DNA from: Kibdelosporangium persicum
GTDB lineage: Bacteria > Actinomycetota > Actinomycetes > Mycobacteriales > Pseudonocardiaceae
Assembly: GCF_013280595.1 (NCBI RefSeq)
Contig: NZ_JAAATY010000002.1
Location: 310,001-374,000, forward strand
DNA length: 64,000 nt
Direction of reading: 5' to 3'
Part shown: positions 18,839 to 27,116 of the stretch, in pieces
Layout of the letters: each line of letters opens with the position of its first letter
Position numbering within the stretch: position 1 is the stretch's first letter
Notes under the pieces: model-generated
What the model was told of the DNA's origin: nothing
The model's database searches: none
What the model saw: the letters and a program-made list of their open reading frames with translations, nothing else
Translations under genes and position numbers: made by a program

Positions 18839-19168
18839 GTGAGCGGCAAACCCGTCACCGTTACCGACAAGTCATTCACCGAGGACGTGCTGCAGAGCGA
18901 CAAGCCGGTGCTGGTCGACTTCTGGGCCACCTGGTGCGGGCCGTGCCGCATGGTCGCGCCGGTGCTCGAGGAGATCGCCTCCGAGCACGCGGAGAAGATC
19001 ACCGTGGCCAAGCTGGACATCGACGCCAACCCCGAGGTGGCGCGGGACTACCAGATCATGTCGGTGCCCACGATGATCGTTTTCCAGGGCGGCCGCCCGG
19101 TCAAGCAGATCGTCGGCGCCAAGCCGAAGGCGGCGCTGCTGAACGATCTCGCCGACTACGTGGCCTGA
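18839..19168 (+). CDS. trxA: Thioredoxin
   Basis: A 109-residue thioredoxin with the active site WCGPC near residue 32 (VDFWATWCGPCRMVAPVL) and the conserved cis-Pro in SVPTMIVFQGG. It reduces disulfides of cytoplasmic proteins and is recharged by the reductase encoded 15 bases upstream. A GTG start follows GAGGGAGACACC. A strong hairpin terminator stands 18 bases after the stop. Confidence 0.97.
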   Translation: MSGKPVTVTDKSFTEDVLQSDKPVLVDFWATWCGPCRMVAPVLEEIASEHAEKITVAKLDIDANPEVARDYQIMSVPTMIVFQGGRPVKQIVGAKPKAALLNDLADYVA

Positions 19169-19186
19169 TTCCTCCACGAGCAACCC

Positions 19187-19226
19187 CGGCCCGGGACTCT
19201 GACGCCTGTCGGCGAGTCCCGGGCCG
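19187..19226 (+). terminator. Terminator of trxBA
   Basis: A perfect 13-bp stem: CGGCCCGGGACTC at 19187-19199 pairs with 19214-19226 around a 14-base loop. There is no long T-tract, as is common in high-GC terminators. Confidence 0.75.
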
Positions 19227-19377
19227 TGTCATGTCTCACACTTGATCGAGTGGTGCCGTGTCGGCCTGGACGCGGGACGTGACCCTAAGCAGACCGGGAC
19301 GGCAGGCAGGGCACAATAGCCTGCGACACAACGTGAGATCGTCGGTTTCTGTATTTTCTGACCTGAGTGAGGGGTGC

Positions 19378-20520
19378 ATGCGGGAACTCCGCCCCGGCGA
19401 CGCCGGACCGGCTGTAGCCGAAGTGCGGGCCACGCTCGCCAGCCTGGGCCTGCTGCCCACGGTCAACGGCATGGGCGACCCGTCGGTGTACGACCTCGCC
19501 GTCGAGCACGCCGTGCGCGCGTTTCAGCAGCAGCGCGGCCTGATCACGGACGGGATCGTCGGGCAGGCGACCTATCAGGCCCTGCGCGACGCCACCTACC
19601 GGCTGGGCGGCCGCCCGCTCGCCTACCTGGTGTCCGCGCCGGTGAGCGGCGACGATGTCCTGGAGCTGCAGGAGCGCCTGCTGCAGCTGGGCTACAACGC
19701 CGGCCGCCCGAACGGCGTCTTCGGCCCGCAGACCGAGCGTGCGCTGCGTGAGTTCCAGCGTGACTACGGCCTGACGGTCGACGGCATGTGCGGCGCCGAG
19801 ACCGTCGGCGCGTTCGCTCGGCTGTCCCCGCGTGCCAGCGGTGGACGGCCGGTGCTGCTGCGGGAGCAGGAGAAGGTCCGCAACGCCGGTCCTCGCCTGC
19901 GTGGCAAGCGGATCGTGATCGACCCGGGCCACGGCGGTACCGACACCGGGGTGACCGTGGACGGCATCCGGGAAGCGGACCTGATGTGGGACCTGGCGCG
20001 CCGCCTGGAGGGCCGGATGGTGGCCACCGGGATGGAGGCCATGCTGTCCCGTGGGCCCGACCAGTGCCCCACCGAGGCCCAGCGCGCGCACTTCGCCAAC
20101 GAGGCGGGCAGTGACGTCTTCATCTCGCTGCACTGCGACCGCAACTCGTCCCCGCACGCGTCCGGCCTGGCGACCTTCTACTTCGGCACCGCCCGCCACA
20201 ACACGTCCACCCTGGGCGAGGCGCTCGCCGGGCTCATCCAGCGTGAGCTGACCGCCCGGACCGGCATGTTCAACTGCCGGACGCACGCCAAGACGTGGGA
20301 CTCGCTGCGGCTGACCCGCTGTCCCGCGGTCCGGCTGGAGCTGGGCTACCTGACCAACGCGGGCGACCGGGCCAGGCTCGCCGATCCGGCGTTCCGGGAC
20401 CTGGTGGCCGAAGGCATCCTGGTGTCGGTCAAGCGGCTCTACCTGCTGGGCGAGAACGACCAGCCGACCGGCACGTTCACCTTCGCCGACCTGATGCGGC
20501 ACGAGCTCACCAAGAGCTGA
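19378..20520 (+). CDS. cwlM: CwlM-like N-acetylmuramoyl-L-alanine amidase family protein
   Basis: The 380 residues start with two peptidoglycan-binding domains (about 5-65, AVEHAVRAFQQQRGL; and 85-145, ERALREFQRDYGLTVDGMCG). An Amidase_3 domain follows (180-370) with IDPGHGGTDTG, EADLMWDL, SLHCDRN and LELGYLTN. In M. tuberculosis CwlM is a cytoplasmic regulator that activates MurA after PknB phosphorylation. Here too no signal peptide is seen. The ATG at 19378 after GTGAGGGG is chosen; the frame extends to 19258 without homology. The residues expected to bind zinc in active amidases look present. Confidence 0.85.
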   Translation: MRELRPGDAGPAVAEVRATLASLGLLPTVNGMGDPSVYDLAVEHAVRAFQQQRGLITDGIVGQATYQALRDATYRLGGRPLAYLVSAPVSGDDVLELQERLLQLGYNAGRPNGVFGPQTERALREFQRDYGLTVDGMCGAETVGAFARLSPRASGGRPVLLREQEKVRNAGPRLRGKRIVIDPGHGGTDTGVTVDGIREADLMWDLARRLEGRMVATGMEAMLSRGPDQCPTEAQRAHFANEAGSDVFISLHCDRNSSPHASGLATFYFGTARHNTSTLGEALAGLIQRELTARTGMFNCRTHAKTWDSLRLTRCPAVRLELGYLTNAGDRARLADPAFRDLVAEGILVSVKRLYLLGENDQPTGTFTFADLMRHELTKS

Positions 20521-20541
20521 AACCCACGGGCTGAGGCACGG

Positions 20542-21177
20542 TCAGCGCTGGTACACCGGGCTCGCGGTGGTCACCGAGACCGTGCCCAGCAGGCGTTCCA
20601 GCGCTGCCTCGACGTCTTCCTTCCAGGTGATCGCGCTGCGCAGTTCCAGGCGCAGCCGCGGCCACCGGGCGTGTGGCCGGACGGTCTTGAAACCGACCGA
20701 GGCCAGGAACTCCGAGGGCACGACGCAGCAGTTGTCCTCGTCCGCGTCCTCGGGCTTGGCGTTGCCGAACGACTCGATGGCCTTCACACCGCGGCGGGTG
20801 AGGTCCTTGGCCACGGCCTGGACCAGCATCCGGCCGAGCCCCCCGCCACGGAACTCCGGCAGGACGTAGAACCCGGTCAGCATGACCGCGTCCGGGCTGA
20901 TCGGCGACGTCGGGAACGCCAGGGAACGCGGTACGGCGTTCGGCGGGGCGTAGAGGACAAACCCCACCGGCAGCTTGTCGGAGTAGACCAGACGGCCACA
21001 GGAGCCCCACTCCAGCAGCATGCTGGAGACCCAGGCCTCCTTCTCCAGTTCGGTCTCACCGAAGGCCTCGGCCTGTTCCTTCAGGTGCGGTGCGAGCTCC
21101 CAGAACACACAGCCCCGCGAGTGCTTCGGGAGGTGCTCCAGGTTGTCCAGCGTGATGCCGACGACGCGTCGCGACAC
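20542..21177 (-). CDS. GNAT-family N-acetyltransferase
   Basis: A 211-residue protein with the acetyl-CoA-binding motif YVLPEFRGGGLGRMLVQAVA near residue 103, so an acyltransferase of unknown substrate. It occupies the position of the conserved Rv3916c-type gene between cwlM and the par genes. The GTG start at 21177 follows GGGGAGG. It ends convergently 22 bases after cwlM and is divergent from the aminotransferase gene, with about 150 bases of shared upstream DNA. Confidence 0.83.
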   Translation of the reverse strand: MSRRVVGITLDNLEHLPKHSRGCVFWELAPHLKEQAEAFGETELEKEAWVSSMLLEWGSCGRLVYSDKLPVGFVLYAPPNAVPRSLAFPTSPISPDAVMLTGFYVLPEFRGGGLGRMLVQAVAKDLTRRGVKAIESFGNAKPEDADEDNCCVVPSEFLASVGFKTVRPHARWPRLRLELRSAITWKEDVEAALERLLGTVSVTTASPVYQR

Positions 21178-21297
21178 CCAACCTCCCCGGCTGCGGCGAA
21201 GGAACCTGACAAGGACGTGCGAGAACCACAGGTCCGGCGTCCAGAATAGGGGGATGTGACAAGTGCCGGAAGGACAACGACCTGATAGAGGCCAGAG

Positions 21298-21303
21298 TTA
21301 CAC
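21298..21303 (+). promoter_or_regulatory. Possible -10 box of the aminotransferase gene
   Basis: TACACT lies 27 bases before the ATG at 21331 in the divergent gap with the GNAT gene. No clear -35 match is seen, so the call is weak. Confidence 0.3.
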
Positions 21304-21330
21304 TCGCTTGACTGACGAACGAGGTGGCGC

Positions 21331-22659
21331 ATGCACTCGGAGGAACCGGAGGGCAATCAGGTGACGCCCTCCACCGGCCAGAATCTCGATCCGCACCTGA
21401 AGCGCTACGCGGCGCGGGCGGAGGGGATGACGGCGTCGGAGGTGCGTGCGCTGTTCGCGGTCGCGAACAGGCCGGAAGTGGTCTCGCTTGCCGGTGGCAT
21501 GCCGAATCTCGCGGCACTGCCCCTGGACTCCATCGCGGCCGAGGTCGCCAGCCTGATCGCCAAAGAGGGCCTGGTGGCCCTTCAGTACGGCTCGGCACAC
21601 GGCCTGCCCGCGCTGCGTGAACAGATCTGTGACGTGATGTCCCTTGAGGGGATCACCGGACATCCGGACGACATCGTGGTCACCGCGGGTTCCCAGATGG
21701 CGCTGGACCTGGTCACCCGGATCTTCATCGATCCCGGCGACGTGGTGATCGCGGAAGGTCCTTCGTACGTCGGCGCGCTCGGCACGTTCGCCTCGTACCA
21801 GGCGCAGGTCGTGCATGTGGAGATGGACGCCGCGGGCCTGGTCCCCGAGGCGCTGCGGCAGGCGCTCGCGGTCGCCCAGGCGCAGGGGCGCCGGGTCAAG
21901 TTCCTCTACACCATCCCGAATTTCCAGAACCCCGGCGGCGTCACGCTGGACGTGATCCGGCGCGCGGAGATCCTGGAGATCTGCCGCCAGGCGGGTGTGC
22001 TGGTGGTCGAGGACAACCCGTACGGACTGCTGGGCTTCGAGGGCCAGACGTATCCCGCGTTGCGCTCGATGGACCCGGACAACGTGATCTACCTGGGTTC
22101 GTTCTCCAAGACGTTCGCCTCCGGCCTGCGGGTCGGCTGGGCGCTCGCGCCGCACGCGGTGCGCGAAAAGCTTGTCCTGGCAGCGGAAGCGGCCGTGTTG
22201 TCGCCGCCGGTGCTGAGCCAGATGATTGTGTCGCGTTACCTGTCGACGCACGACTGGCAGGGCCAGATCAAGTCCTTCCAGCAGATGTACCGGGAGCGCA
22301 GGGACACGCTGCTGGCCGGCCTCGACCAGCACATGCCGGCCGACTGCACGTGGACCAAGCCGGACGGCGGGTTCTTCGTCTGGATGACGGTGCCGGAAGG
22401 CATCGACACCAAGGCGATGCAGCCGCGGGCGGTGACCGCACGGGTCGCGTACGTCCCGGGGATCGGCTTCTACGCGGACGGCTTCGGGTCCCGCCAGATG
22501 CGACTGTCGTTCTGCTTCCCGACGCTTGACCGGATCCGGGAAGGTGTCCGCAGGCTCGCCGTCGTGCTGGAGCAGGAGATGGAGCTGCTGCGCACGTTCG
22601 GGCCCGCGTCGAGGCGGATTTCGTCCGGTCCGCAGACGCCGAGTCCGGACACGGCATAA
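21331..22659 (+). CDS. PLP-dependent aminotransferase (class I/II, KAT/LysN-like)
   Basis: A 442-residue fold-type I aminotransferase without the GntR DNA-binding head of MocR regulators. It has the substrate region VVSLAGGMPNLAALP, the cofactor loop NPGGVTLDV, and the PLP-binding lysine in YLGSFSKTFASGLRVGW near residue 260. Similar proteins act on 2-aminoadipate, kynurenine or branched/aromatic amino acids; the substrate cannot be fixed here. The stop overlaps the promoter of the ligase gene that begins eight bases later. Confidence 0.85.
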   Translation: MHSEEPEGNQVTPSTGQNLDPHLKRYAARAEGMTASEVRALFAVANRPEVVSLAGGMPNLAALPLDSIAAEVASLIAKEGLVALQYGSAHGLPALREQICDVMSLEGITGHPDDIVVTAGSQMALDLVTRIFIDPGDVVIAEGPSYVGALGTFASYQAQVVHVEMDAAGLVPEALRQALAVAQAQGRRVKFLYTIPNFQNPGGVTLDVIRRAEILEICRQAGVLVVEDNPYGLLGFEGQTYPALRSMDPDNVIYLGSFSKTFASGLRVGWALAPHAVREKLVLAAEAAVLSPPVLSQMIVSRYLSTHDWQGQIKSFQQMYRERRDTLLAGLDQHMPADCTWTKPDGGFFVWMTVPEGIDTKAMQPRAVTARVAYVPGIGFYADGFGSRQMRLSFCFPTLDRIREGVRRLAVVLEQEMELLRTFGPASRRISSGPQTPSPDTA

Positions 22660-22660
22660 T
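22655..22660 (+). promoter_or_regulatory. -10 box of leaderless ligase gene
   Basis: CATAAT is followed by six bases and GTG at 22667. The box contains the TAA stop of the aminotransferase gene. Confidence 0.45.
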
Positions 22661-22666
22661 CCGGGC

Positions 22667-23614
22667 GTGTCAGATCGAACTGTTGCCGTCCTGTCCGGCG
22701 GGCTTTCGCACGAGCGTGATGTTTCCCTGCGGTCCGGGCGGCGGCTCTCGGCCGCCCTGCGCGCGGTCGGTCTGACCGTCGACGAATGGGACACCGACGG
22801 CTCGCTGCTGATGAAGCTCAGCACGCAGAAACCCGACGCTGTCGTGATCGCCCTGCACGGTGGTGAAGGCGAGAACGGATCAATCCAGACCGTGCTGGAG
22901 ATGCTCGGGCTGCCCTTCGTCGGCACGGACTCGCACGCCTGCCGCCGTGCCTGGGACAAGCCGACCGCCAAGGCCGACCTGGTCCGCTCCGGTCTGCTCA
23001 CCCCTGACTGGGTCGTGCTGCCGCACAGCACCTTCCGGGAACTCGGCGCCCAGGCGGTGCTCGACGCCATGGTCGAGCGACTTGGTCTGCCGCTGATGCT
23101 CAAGCCGGATCAGGGTGGCTCGGCGTTAGGTGCTCAGGTCGTCTGGGACGCGACCGAGTTGCCTGCCGCGATGGTCAACTGTCTGGCGTACGGCGAAACC
23201 GTTCTGGCCGAGCAGTTCATCTCCGGGACCGAGGTCGCGGTGACCGTCGTCGACAGCGACGAAGGACCGGTCGCGCTGCCGGCCGTGGAGATCACTCCGG
23301 AGAGCGGGGTGTACGACTACACGTCTCGGTACACCGCGGGCTTGACCAACTTCCACACCCCGGCCCGGCTCTCGGCCAAGGCGGCGAGTGAGGTCGCCGA
23401 CTTGGCGGTGGCCGCGCACAGACTGTTGGGTCTGCGCGATGTATCCCGGACCGACGCGGTGGTCGCCGAGGACGGTTCGATCTACTTCCTCGAAGTGAAC
23501 GTGTCGCCCGGACTGACCGAGACATCGCTGCTGCCGATGGCGACCGAAGCGGCCGGTCGCTCACTCGGCCAGATCTACGCCGACTTGGTCGACCGGGCCA
23601 TCGCTCGCGGATGA
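22667..23614 (+). CDS. D-alanine--D-alanine ligase family protein
   Basis: A 315-residue ATP-grasp ligase with LSGGLSHERDVSLRSG at the N-terminus, ALHGGEGENGSIQTVLEML near residue 62, and the metal/ATP end region YFLEVNVSPGLTETSLLP near residue 275. This is the pattern of Ddl enzymes, which join two D-alanines for peptidoglycan. In the first motif the usual EH is ER, and the gene is not near murein genes, so another D-Ala-D-X specificity or a second ligase is possible. The GTG start fits a leaderless promoter. The TGA stop is the first three bases of a parS site. Confidence 0.8.
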   Translation: MSDRTVAVLSGGLSHERDVSLRSGRRLSAALRAVGLTVDEWDTDGSLLMKLSTQKPDAVVIALHGGEGENGSIQTVLEMLGLPFVGTDSHACRRAWDKPTAKADLVRSGLLTPDWVVLPHSTFRELGAQAVLDAMVERLGLPLMLKPDQGGSALGAQVVWDATELPAAMVNCLAYGETVLAEQFISGTEVAVTVVDSDEGPVALPAVEITPESGVYDYTSRYTAGLTNFHTPARLSAKAASEVADLAVAAHRLLGLRDVSRTDAVVAEDGSIYFLEVNVSPGLTETSLLPMATEAAGRSLGQIYADLVDRAIARG

Positions 23615-23627
23615 TTCACGTGAAACA
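23612..23627. promoter_or_regulatory. parS site 1
   Basis: TGATTCACGTGAAACA matches the ParB-binding consensus TGTTTCACGTGAAACA at 15 of 16 positions. It starts at the ligase stop codon, between that gene and parB. Confidence 0.85.
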
Positions 23628-23634
23628 AGCAAAG

Positions 23635-23656
23635 AGCCCCGGCACTCGCCGGGGCT
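23635..23656. terminator. Terminator between ligase gene and parB
   Basis: A perfect 9-bp stem AGCCCCGGC / GCCGGGGCT with a 4-base loop, followed by TTCT on the plus strand. It serves the ligase gene and possibly the convergent parAB transcript. Confidence 0.8.
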
Positions 23657-23753
23657 TTCTGATGAGCTGAGCGACCGAGCGCGACGCCTCCTTAAATCGG
23701 GCAAATCGAGATCGTCACCGTGACGTAATGGCCTGGGGTGGTTGTACGTCGCC

Positions 23754-24734
23754 TCACGATGTCCCTTTTGCCCCATTTTGGTTGATGATGTCAACGATCC
23801 GTTCAAGATCGTCCACCGAGCCGAACTCGACGACAATCCGGCCCTTCCGCTGCCCGAGTTCGACCTTCACGCGGGTGTCGAACTTGTCCGAGAGTCGCTC
23901 GGCGAGGTCCTGCAGACCGGGGGCGTGGATCGGCTTGCGCGGCGCCGCCTTCTGCTTGGCCGGCTGGTCGTGCTTGGCGAGGGTCACCGCCTCTTCGGTC
24001 GCACGGACCGACATGCCCTCTTTGACGATCTGCGCGGCGAGCGCTTCCTGACGCTCCGGATCCTCCAAGCCGAGCAACGCGCGAGCGTGGCCCGCCGACA
24101 AGATGCCCGCCGCGACCCGGCGCTGCACTGGCAGGGGGAGCTTCAACAAGCGGATCGTGTTCGTGATGACCGGACGGCTGCGCCCGATGCGCGACGCCAG
24201 TTCCTCGTGGGTCACCTCGAACTCGTCGAGCAGCTGCTGGTACGCCGCCGCTTCTTCGAGCGGGTTGAGCTGGACCCGGTGGATGTTCTCCAGCAGGGCA
24301 TCGCGGAGCATCGCGTCGTCCGCGGTCTGCCGGACGATGGCCGGGATCTTCTCCAGCTCGGCCTGCTGCGAGGCCCGCAGCCGCCGTTCACCCATCACCA
24401 GCTCGTACGAGCCGCTGCCGAGATCGCGCACCACGATCGGCTGCATCAACCCGAACTCGCGGATCGAGTGTTCGAGCTCCGCCAGCGCCTCCTCGTCGAA
24501 GACCTGGCGTGGCTGCTTCGGGTTCGGCTTGATCGCGGAGGTGGGGATCTCGCGGTAGACCGCGCCGGCCACCTCACCGCCCGGCTCGGGCGCGGGCACG
24601 CCCCGAGCCGGGACCGGGCGCCGGGGGACGGCCGGTGCGGCCGCGTCGGCTTCGGGACCACTGGGGATCAGGGCGGCCAGGCCTCGGCCAAGGCCGCCCT
24701 TGCGTGCCGGAGGGGCCGCTTCCGGCTTGCTCAT
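23754..24734 (-). CDS. parB: Chromosome-partitioning protein ParB
   Basis: Binds parS and spreads to build the origin-proximal partition complex. The 326 residues show the N-terminal [13 protein letters not shown] box, the CTP-binding ParB/Srx region ([20 protein letters not shown] near 75, and [15 protein letters not shown] near 115), the helix-turn-helix [20 protein letters not shown] near 185, and a C-terminal dimerisation domain. The start overlaps the end of parA by four bases. Four parS-like sites flank this operon. Confidence 0.97.
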   Translation of the reverse strand: MSKPEAAPPARKGGLGRGLAALIPSGPEADAAAPAVPRRPVPARGVPAPEPGGEVAGAVYREIPTSAIKPNPKQPRQVFDEEALAELEHSIREFGLMQPIVVRDLGSGSYELVMGERRLRASQQAELEKIPAIVRQTADDAMLRDALLENIHRVQLNPLEEAAAYQQLLDEFEVTHEELASRIGRSRPVITNTIRLLKLPLPVQRRVAAGILSAGHARALLGLEDPERQEALAAQIVKEGMSVRATEEAVTLAKHDQPAKQKAAPRKPIHAPGLQDLAERLSDKFDTRVKVELGQRKGRIVVEFGSVDDLERIVDIINQNGAKGTS

Positions 24735-25606
24735 TCCGCCGCACCTCGTTCTGCGAGTTCACGGGACGCGTCCAGGTAGCTCATCGCTCCCCGGGAACCC
24801 GGGTCGTACGCGAGCACGGTCTGGCCGAAGCTCGGCGCCTCGGAGACCTTCACGTTCCGCGGGATGACCGTCTGCAGGACGACGTCACCGAAGTGCTGCC
24901 GTACCTCCGCGCTCACCTGGTCGGCCAGCTTGGTCCGGCCGTCGTACATGGTGAGCAGGATCGTGGACAGGTCCAGATCCGGGTTGAGGTGCTTCTGCAC
25001 CAGATCGATGTTCTTCAGCAGCTGACTCAGACCTTCCAGCGCGTAGTACTCGCACTGGATCGGGATCAGCACTTCCTGCGCGGCCACCATCGCGTTCACC
25101 GTGAGCAGGCCGAGCGACGGCGGGCAGTCGATGAAAACGTAGTCCGGGCCGAGCTCGTCGAACGCCTCGTCGGTCAGTGCCGCCTTGAGCCGCGACTCCC
25201 GGCCGTGCATCTCGACCAGTTCGATCTCCGCACCGGCGAGGTCTATGGTCGCCGGCACGCAGAACAGGTTCGGCGACTGGTCGCTGACCTGAGCCGCTTC
25301 CTTCAGCGACACCTCACCGAGCAGCACCTCGTAGATCGACGGGGTGCCGGAGCGACGGTCCACGCCAAGCGCCGTGCTGGCGTTGCCCTGGGGGTCGAGG
25401 TCGATGACGAGCACGCGCAGTCCGTGCATCGCCAATCCAGCGGCGAGGTTCACCGCGCTGGTCGTCTTGCCGACGCCACCCTTCTGGTTGGCGATGGTGA
25501 AGACACGGCGATGAGCCGGCTTGGGGAACTGCTTCTCGGGGTGCAGGAGCTTGGCGGCCCGTTCGGCCTCTTCGGCGATCGGCGTCCAGTTCACAGGTGG
25601 CTGCAC
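24731..25606 (-). CDS. parA: Chromosome-partitioning ATPase ParA
   Basis: A Walker-type ATPase that moves the ParB-parS complex. The 291 residues contain the deviant Walker A motif [16 protein letters not shown] near residue 42, [13 protein letters not shown] near 70, and [14 protein letters not shown] near 160. The GTG at 25606 overlaps the Shine-Dalgarno-like GGAGG, so a second GTG four codons later (25594) may be the true start. It is the first gene of parA-parB and lies about 60 bases after rsmG on the same strand. Confidence 0.96.
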   Translation of the reverse strand: MQPPVNWTPIAEEAERAAKLLHPEKQFPKPAHRRVFTIANQKGGVGKTTSAVNLAAGLAMHGLRVLVIDLDPQGNASTALGVDRRSGTPSIYEVLLGEVSLKEAAQVSDQSPNLFCVPATIDLAGAEIELVEMHGRESRLKAALTDEAFDELGPDYVFIDCPPSLGLLTVNAMVAAQEVLIPIQCEYYALEGLSQLLKNIDLVQKHLNPDLDLSTILLTMYDGRTKLADQVSAEVRQHFGDVVLQTVIPRNVKVSEAPSFGQTVLAYDPGSRGAMSYLDASRELAERGAAE

Positions 25607-25633
25607 CTCCTCGGCGCCGACGGCACCGTCTCA

Positions 25634-25649
25634 AGTTTCACGTGGAACA
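25634..25649. promoter_or_regulatory. parS site 2
   Basis: AGTTTCACGTGGAACA matches the parS consensus at 14 of 16 positions. It lies between rsmG and parA, just upstream of the parA start. Confidence 0.75.
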
Positions 25650-25668
25650 TGCTCGGTCCGATCCTTCC

Positions 25669-26328
25669 TTATCGCCGCTTGCGGGTACGCCCGGCAGGCG
25701 GTTCAGCGCGCCGCACGACCACAACGGTCGTGGGTTCGGCGAGGAACCCACCACCACACGTCCGTACCTCCGGGTCGACGCCGCCCGCGCGAGCGATCTC
25801 GGCCCGATCTCGTTCTATCTCCTCGGCGGCACTCGATCCCTTGAGCGCGACCAGCCGACCACCGGCCCGAAGCAGGGGGAGGCACCAGCCGGCCAGCTTG
25901 CCCATCGGCGCCACCGCTCGCGCGGTGACCACATCCCGGTTGGCGAGCGTGCGCCGGATCTCCTTCTCCTCAGCCCGGCCACGGACCACCGTCACGTCCA
26001 CCTCGAGCTTGGCCGCGACCTCTTCCAGCCACGCCACGCGTCGGGCCATCGGCTCCAGCAGAACGACAGACAGATCGGGCCGCGCGATCGCCAGGGGGAT
26101 ACCAGGGAAGCCGGCGCCCGATCCGACGTCGACCACGGTCGCACCCTCGGGCACGCACTCCGCGATCGCCACCGAGTTCAACAGGTGCCGGTCCCAGAGC
26201 CGATCGACTTCACGTGGACCGATCAGACCGCGCTCGACACCGTGTTCCACGAGCAGTTCGGCGAACTGCGCTGCCCGGTCTGCGCCGGCGCCGAACGCCT
26301 GCGACACCACGTCGGTCATGAGCTCCAT
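25669..26328 (-). CDS. rsmG: 16S rRNA 7-methylguanosine methyltransferase
   Basis: Methylates 16S rRNA at the G527 region; loss of this enzyme gives low-level streptomycin resistance in many bacteria. The 219 residues show the SAM-binding motif VVDVGSGAGFPGIPLAIARP near residue 65 and LLEPMARRVAWLEEV after it. The start is set at the ATG at 26328, because the 23 extra residues of the longer frame (to 26397) run through a parS site. It lies 62 bases upstream of parA. Confidence 0.93.
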   Translation of the reverse strand: MELMTDVVSQAFGAGADRAAQFAELLVEHGVERGLIGPREVDRLWDRHLLNSVAIAECVPEGATVVDVGSGAGFPGIPLAIARPDLSVVLLEPMARRVAWLEEVAAKLEVDVTVVRGRAEEKEIRRTLANRDVVTARAVAPMGKLAGWCLPLLRAGGRLVALKGSSAAEEIERDRAEIARAGGVDPEVRTCGGGFLAEPTTVVVVRRAEPPAGRTRKRR

Positions 26329-26332
26329 CCGA

Positions 26333-26348
26333 TGTTCCACGTGAAACC
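26333..26348. promoter_or_regulatory. parS site 3
   Basis: TGTTCCACGTGAAACC matches the parS consensus at 14 of 16 positions, five bases upstream of the chosen rsmG start. Confidence 0.7.
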
Positions 26349-26411
26349 GCGCCGTCTCGATTGTCGCCGATCGGCAACTCTCGCCCCACCGACTCACCGC
26401 ATCCGAAGGGC

Positions 26412-26427
26412 AGTTTCACGTGAAACA
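26412..26427. promoter_or_regulatory. parS site 4
   Basis: AGTTTCACGTGAAACA matches the consensus at 15 of 16 positions, in the gap between khpB and rsmG. Confidence 0.85.
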
Positions 26428-26471
26428 CGCGTCGCGTGGGGACCCGGATCAGGATCTCACATCACGCGCAC

Positions 26472-26510
26472 AAAAAAGGAACGCGGCCCGCCGTGTTCGG
26501 CGGACCGCGT
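26472..26510 (-). terminator. Rho-independent terminator after khpB
   Basis: The stem ACGCGG-C-CCGCCG / CGGCGG-A-CCGCGT (26481-26510, loop TGTT) has one internal mismatch. On the minus strand it is followed after two bases by a TTTTTT tract (26473-26478). It ends the rpmH-to-khpB transcript and separates it from rsmG-parAB. Confidence 0.88.
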
Positions 26511-26529
26511 CCAAACTCACTCAATAGAG

Positions 26530-27087
26530 TCAGGGCTTCGGGAAAATCACCACACGGCGGCGGGGATCTTCTCCTTCGCTCTCACTGTGCACGCCTTCGA
26601 TCTCGGCGACCGCGTCGTGCACGACCTTGCGCTCGAACGGAGTCATCGGCTGCAGCCGGACCTTCTCGCCGGTGCTGAGCACCTTCTCCGCGCTGGCCTT
26701 GCCGAGATCGCGCAGTTCCTCGCGACGCTCCGCCCGCCAGCCGGCGATGTCCAGCATCAGCCGGCTGCGCACGCCGGTCTCCTGCTGCACCGCGAGCCGG
26801 GTCAACTCCTGCAGCGCCTCGAGGGCATTGCCGCGCGGGCCGACGAGCTTCTCCAGATCGTCACCGCCGTCAATGCTGACGATGGCTCTGCCGGCCTCGA
26901 CGTCGAGATCAATGTCACCGTCGAAGTCGAGCAGGTCCAGCAGGCGCTCCAGGTAGTCCCCGGCGATGTCGCCTTCCTGAACAAGCAAGTCCTCACCGGT
27001 CGGACCGGACCGCCCTGGCTTCTCCTCGGCGGCGTCTTTGTCGACCTGCCCGCCCTCGGCCCCGAGGTCGGTGTCGGCTGCCGTCAC
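26530..27087 (-). CDS. khpB: Jag/KhpB RNA-binding protein (KH and R3H domains)
   Basis: A small cytoplasmic RNA-binding protein, 185 residues from the GTG at 27087, which follows GGAGAGGAGAG; a longer frame to 27120 lacks such a site. It has a KH-like region (IVSIDGGDDLEKLVGPRGNA, near residue 75) and a C-terminal R3H domain (VRLQPMTPFERKVVHDAV, near residue 140). In firmicutes KhpB works with KhpA in control of cell elongation. It is the last gene of the rpmH-rnpA-yidD-yidC string and is followed by a clear terminator. Confidence 0.92.
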   Translation of the reverse strand: MTAADTDLGAEGGQVDKDAAEEKPGRSGPTGEDLLVQEGDIAGDYLERLLDLLDFDGDIDLDVEAGRAIVSIDGGDDLEKLVGPRGNALEALQELTRLAVQQETGVRSRLMLDIAGWRAERREELRDLGKASAEKVLSTGEKVRLQPMTPFERKVVHDAVAEIEGVHSESEGEDPRRRVVIFPKP

Positions 27088-27116
27088 GGTCTCTCCTCTC
27101 CAGGCCTCGGATCGCG

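Noticed and set aside
26206-26221. Possible fifth parS (core TTCACGTG in rsmG)
   Set aside because: Only about 10 of 16 positions match outside chance expectation of the core; flanks do not fit.
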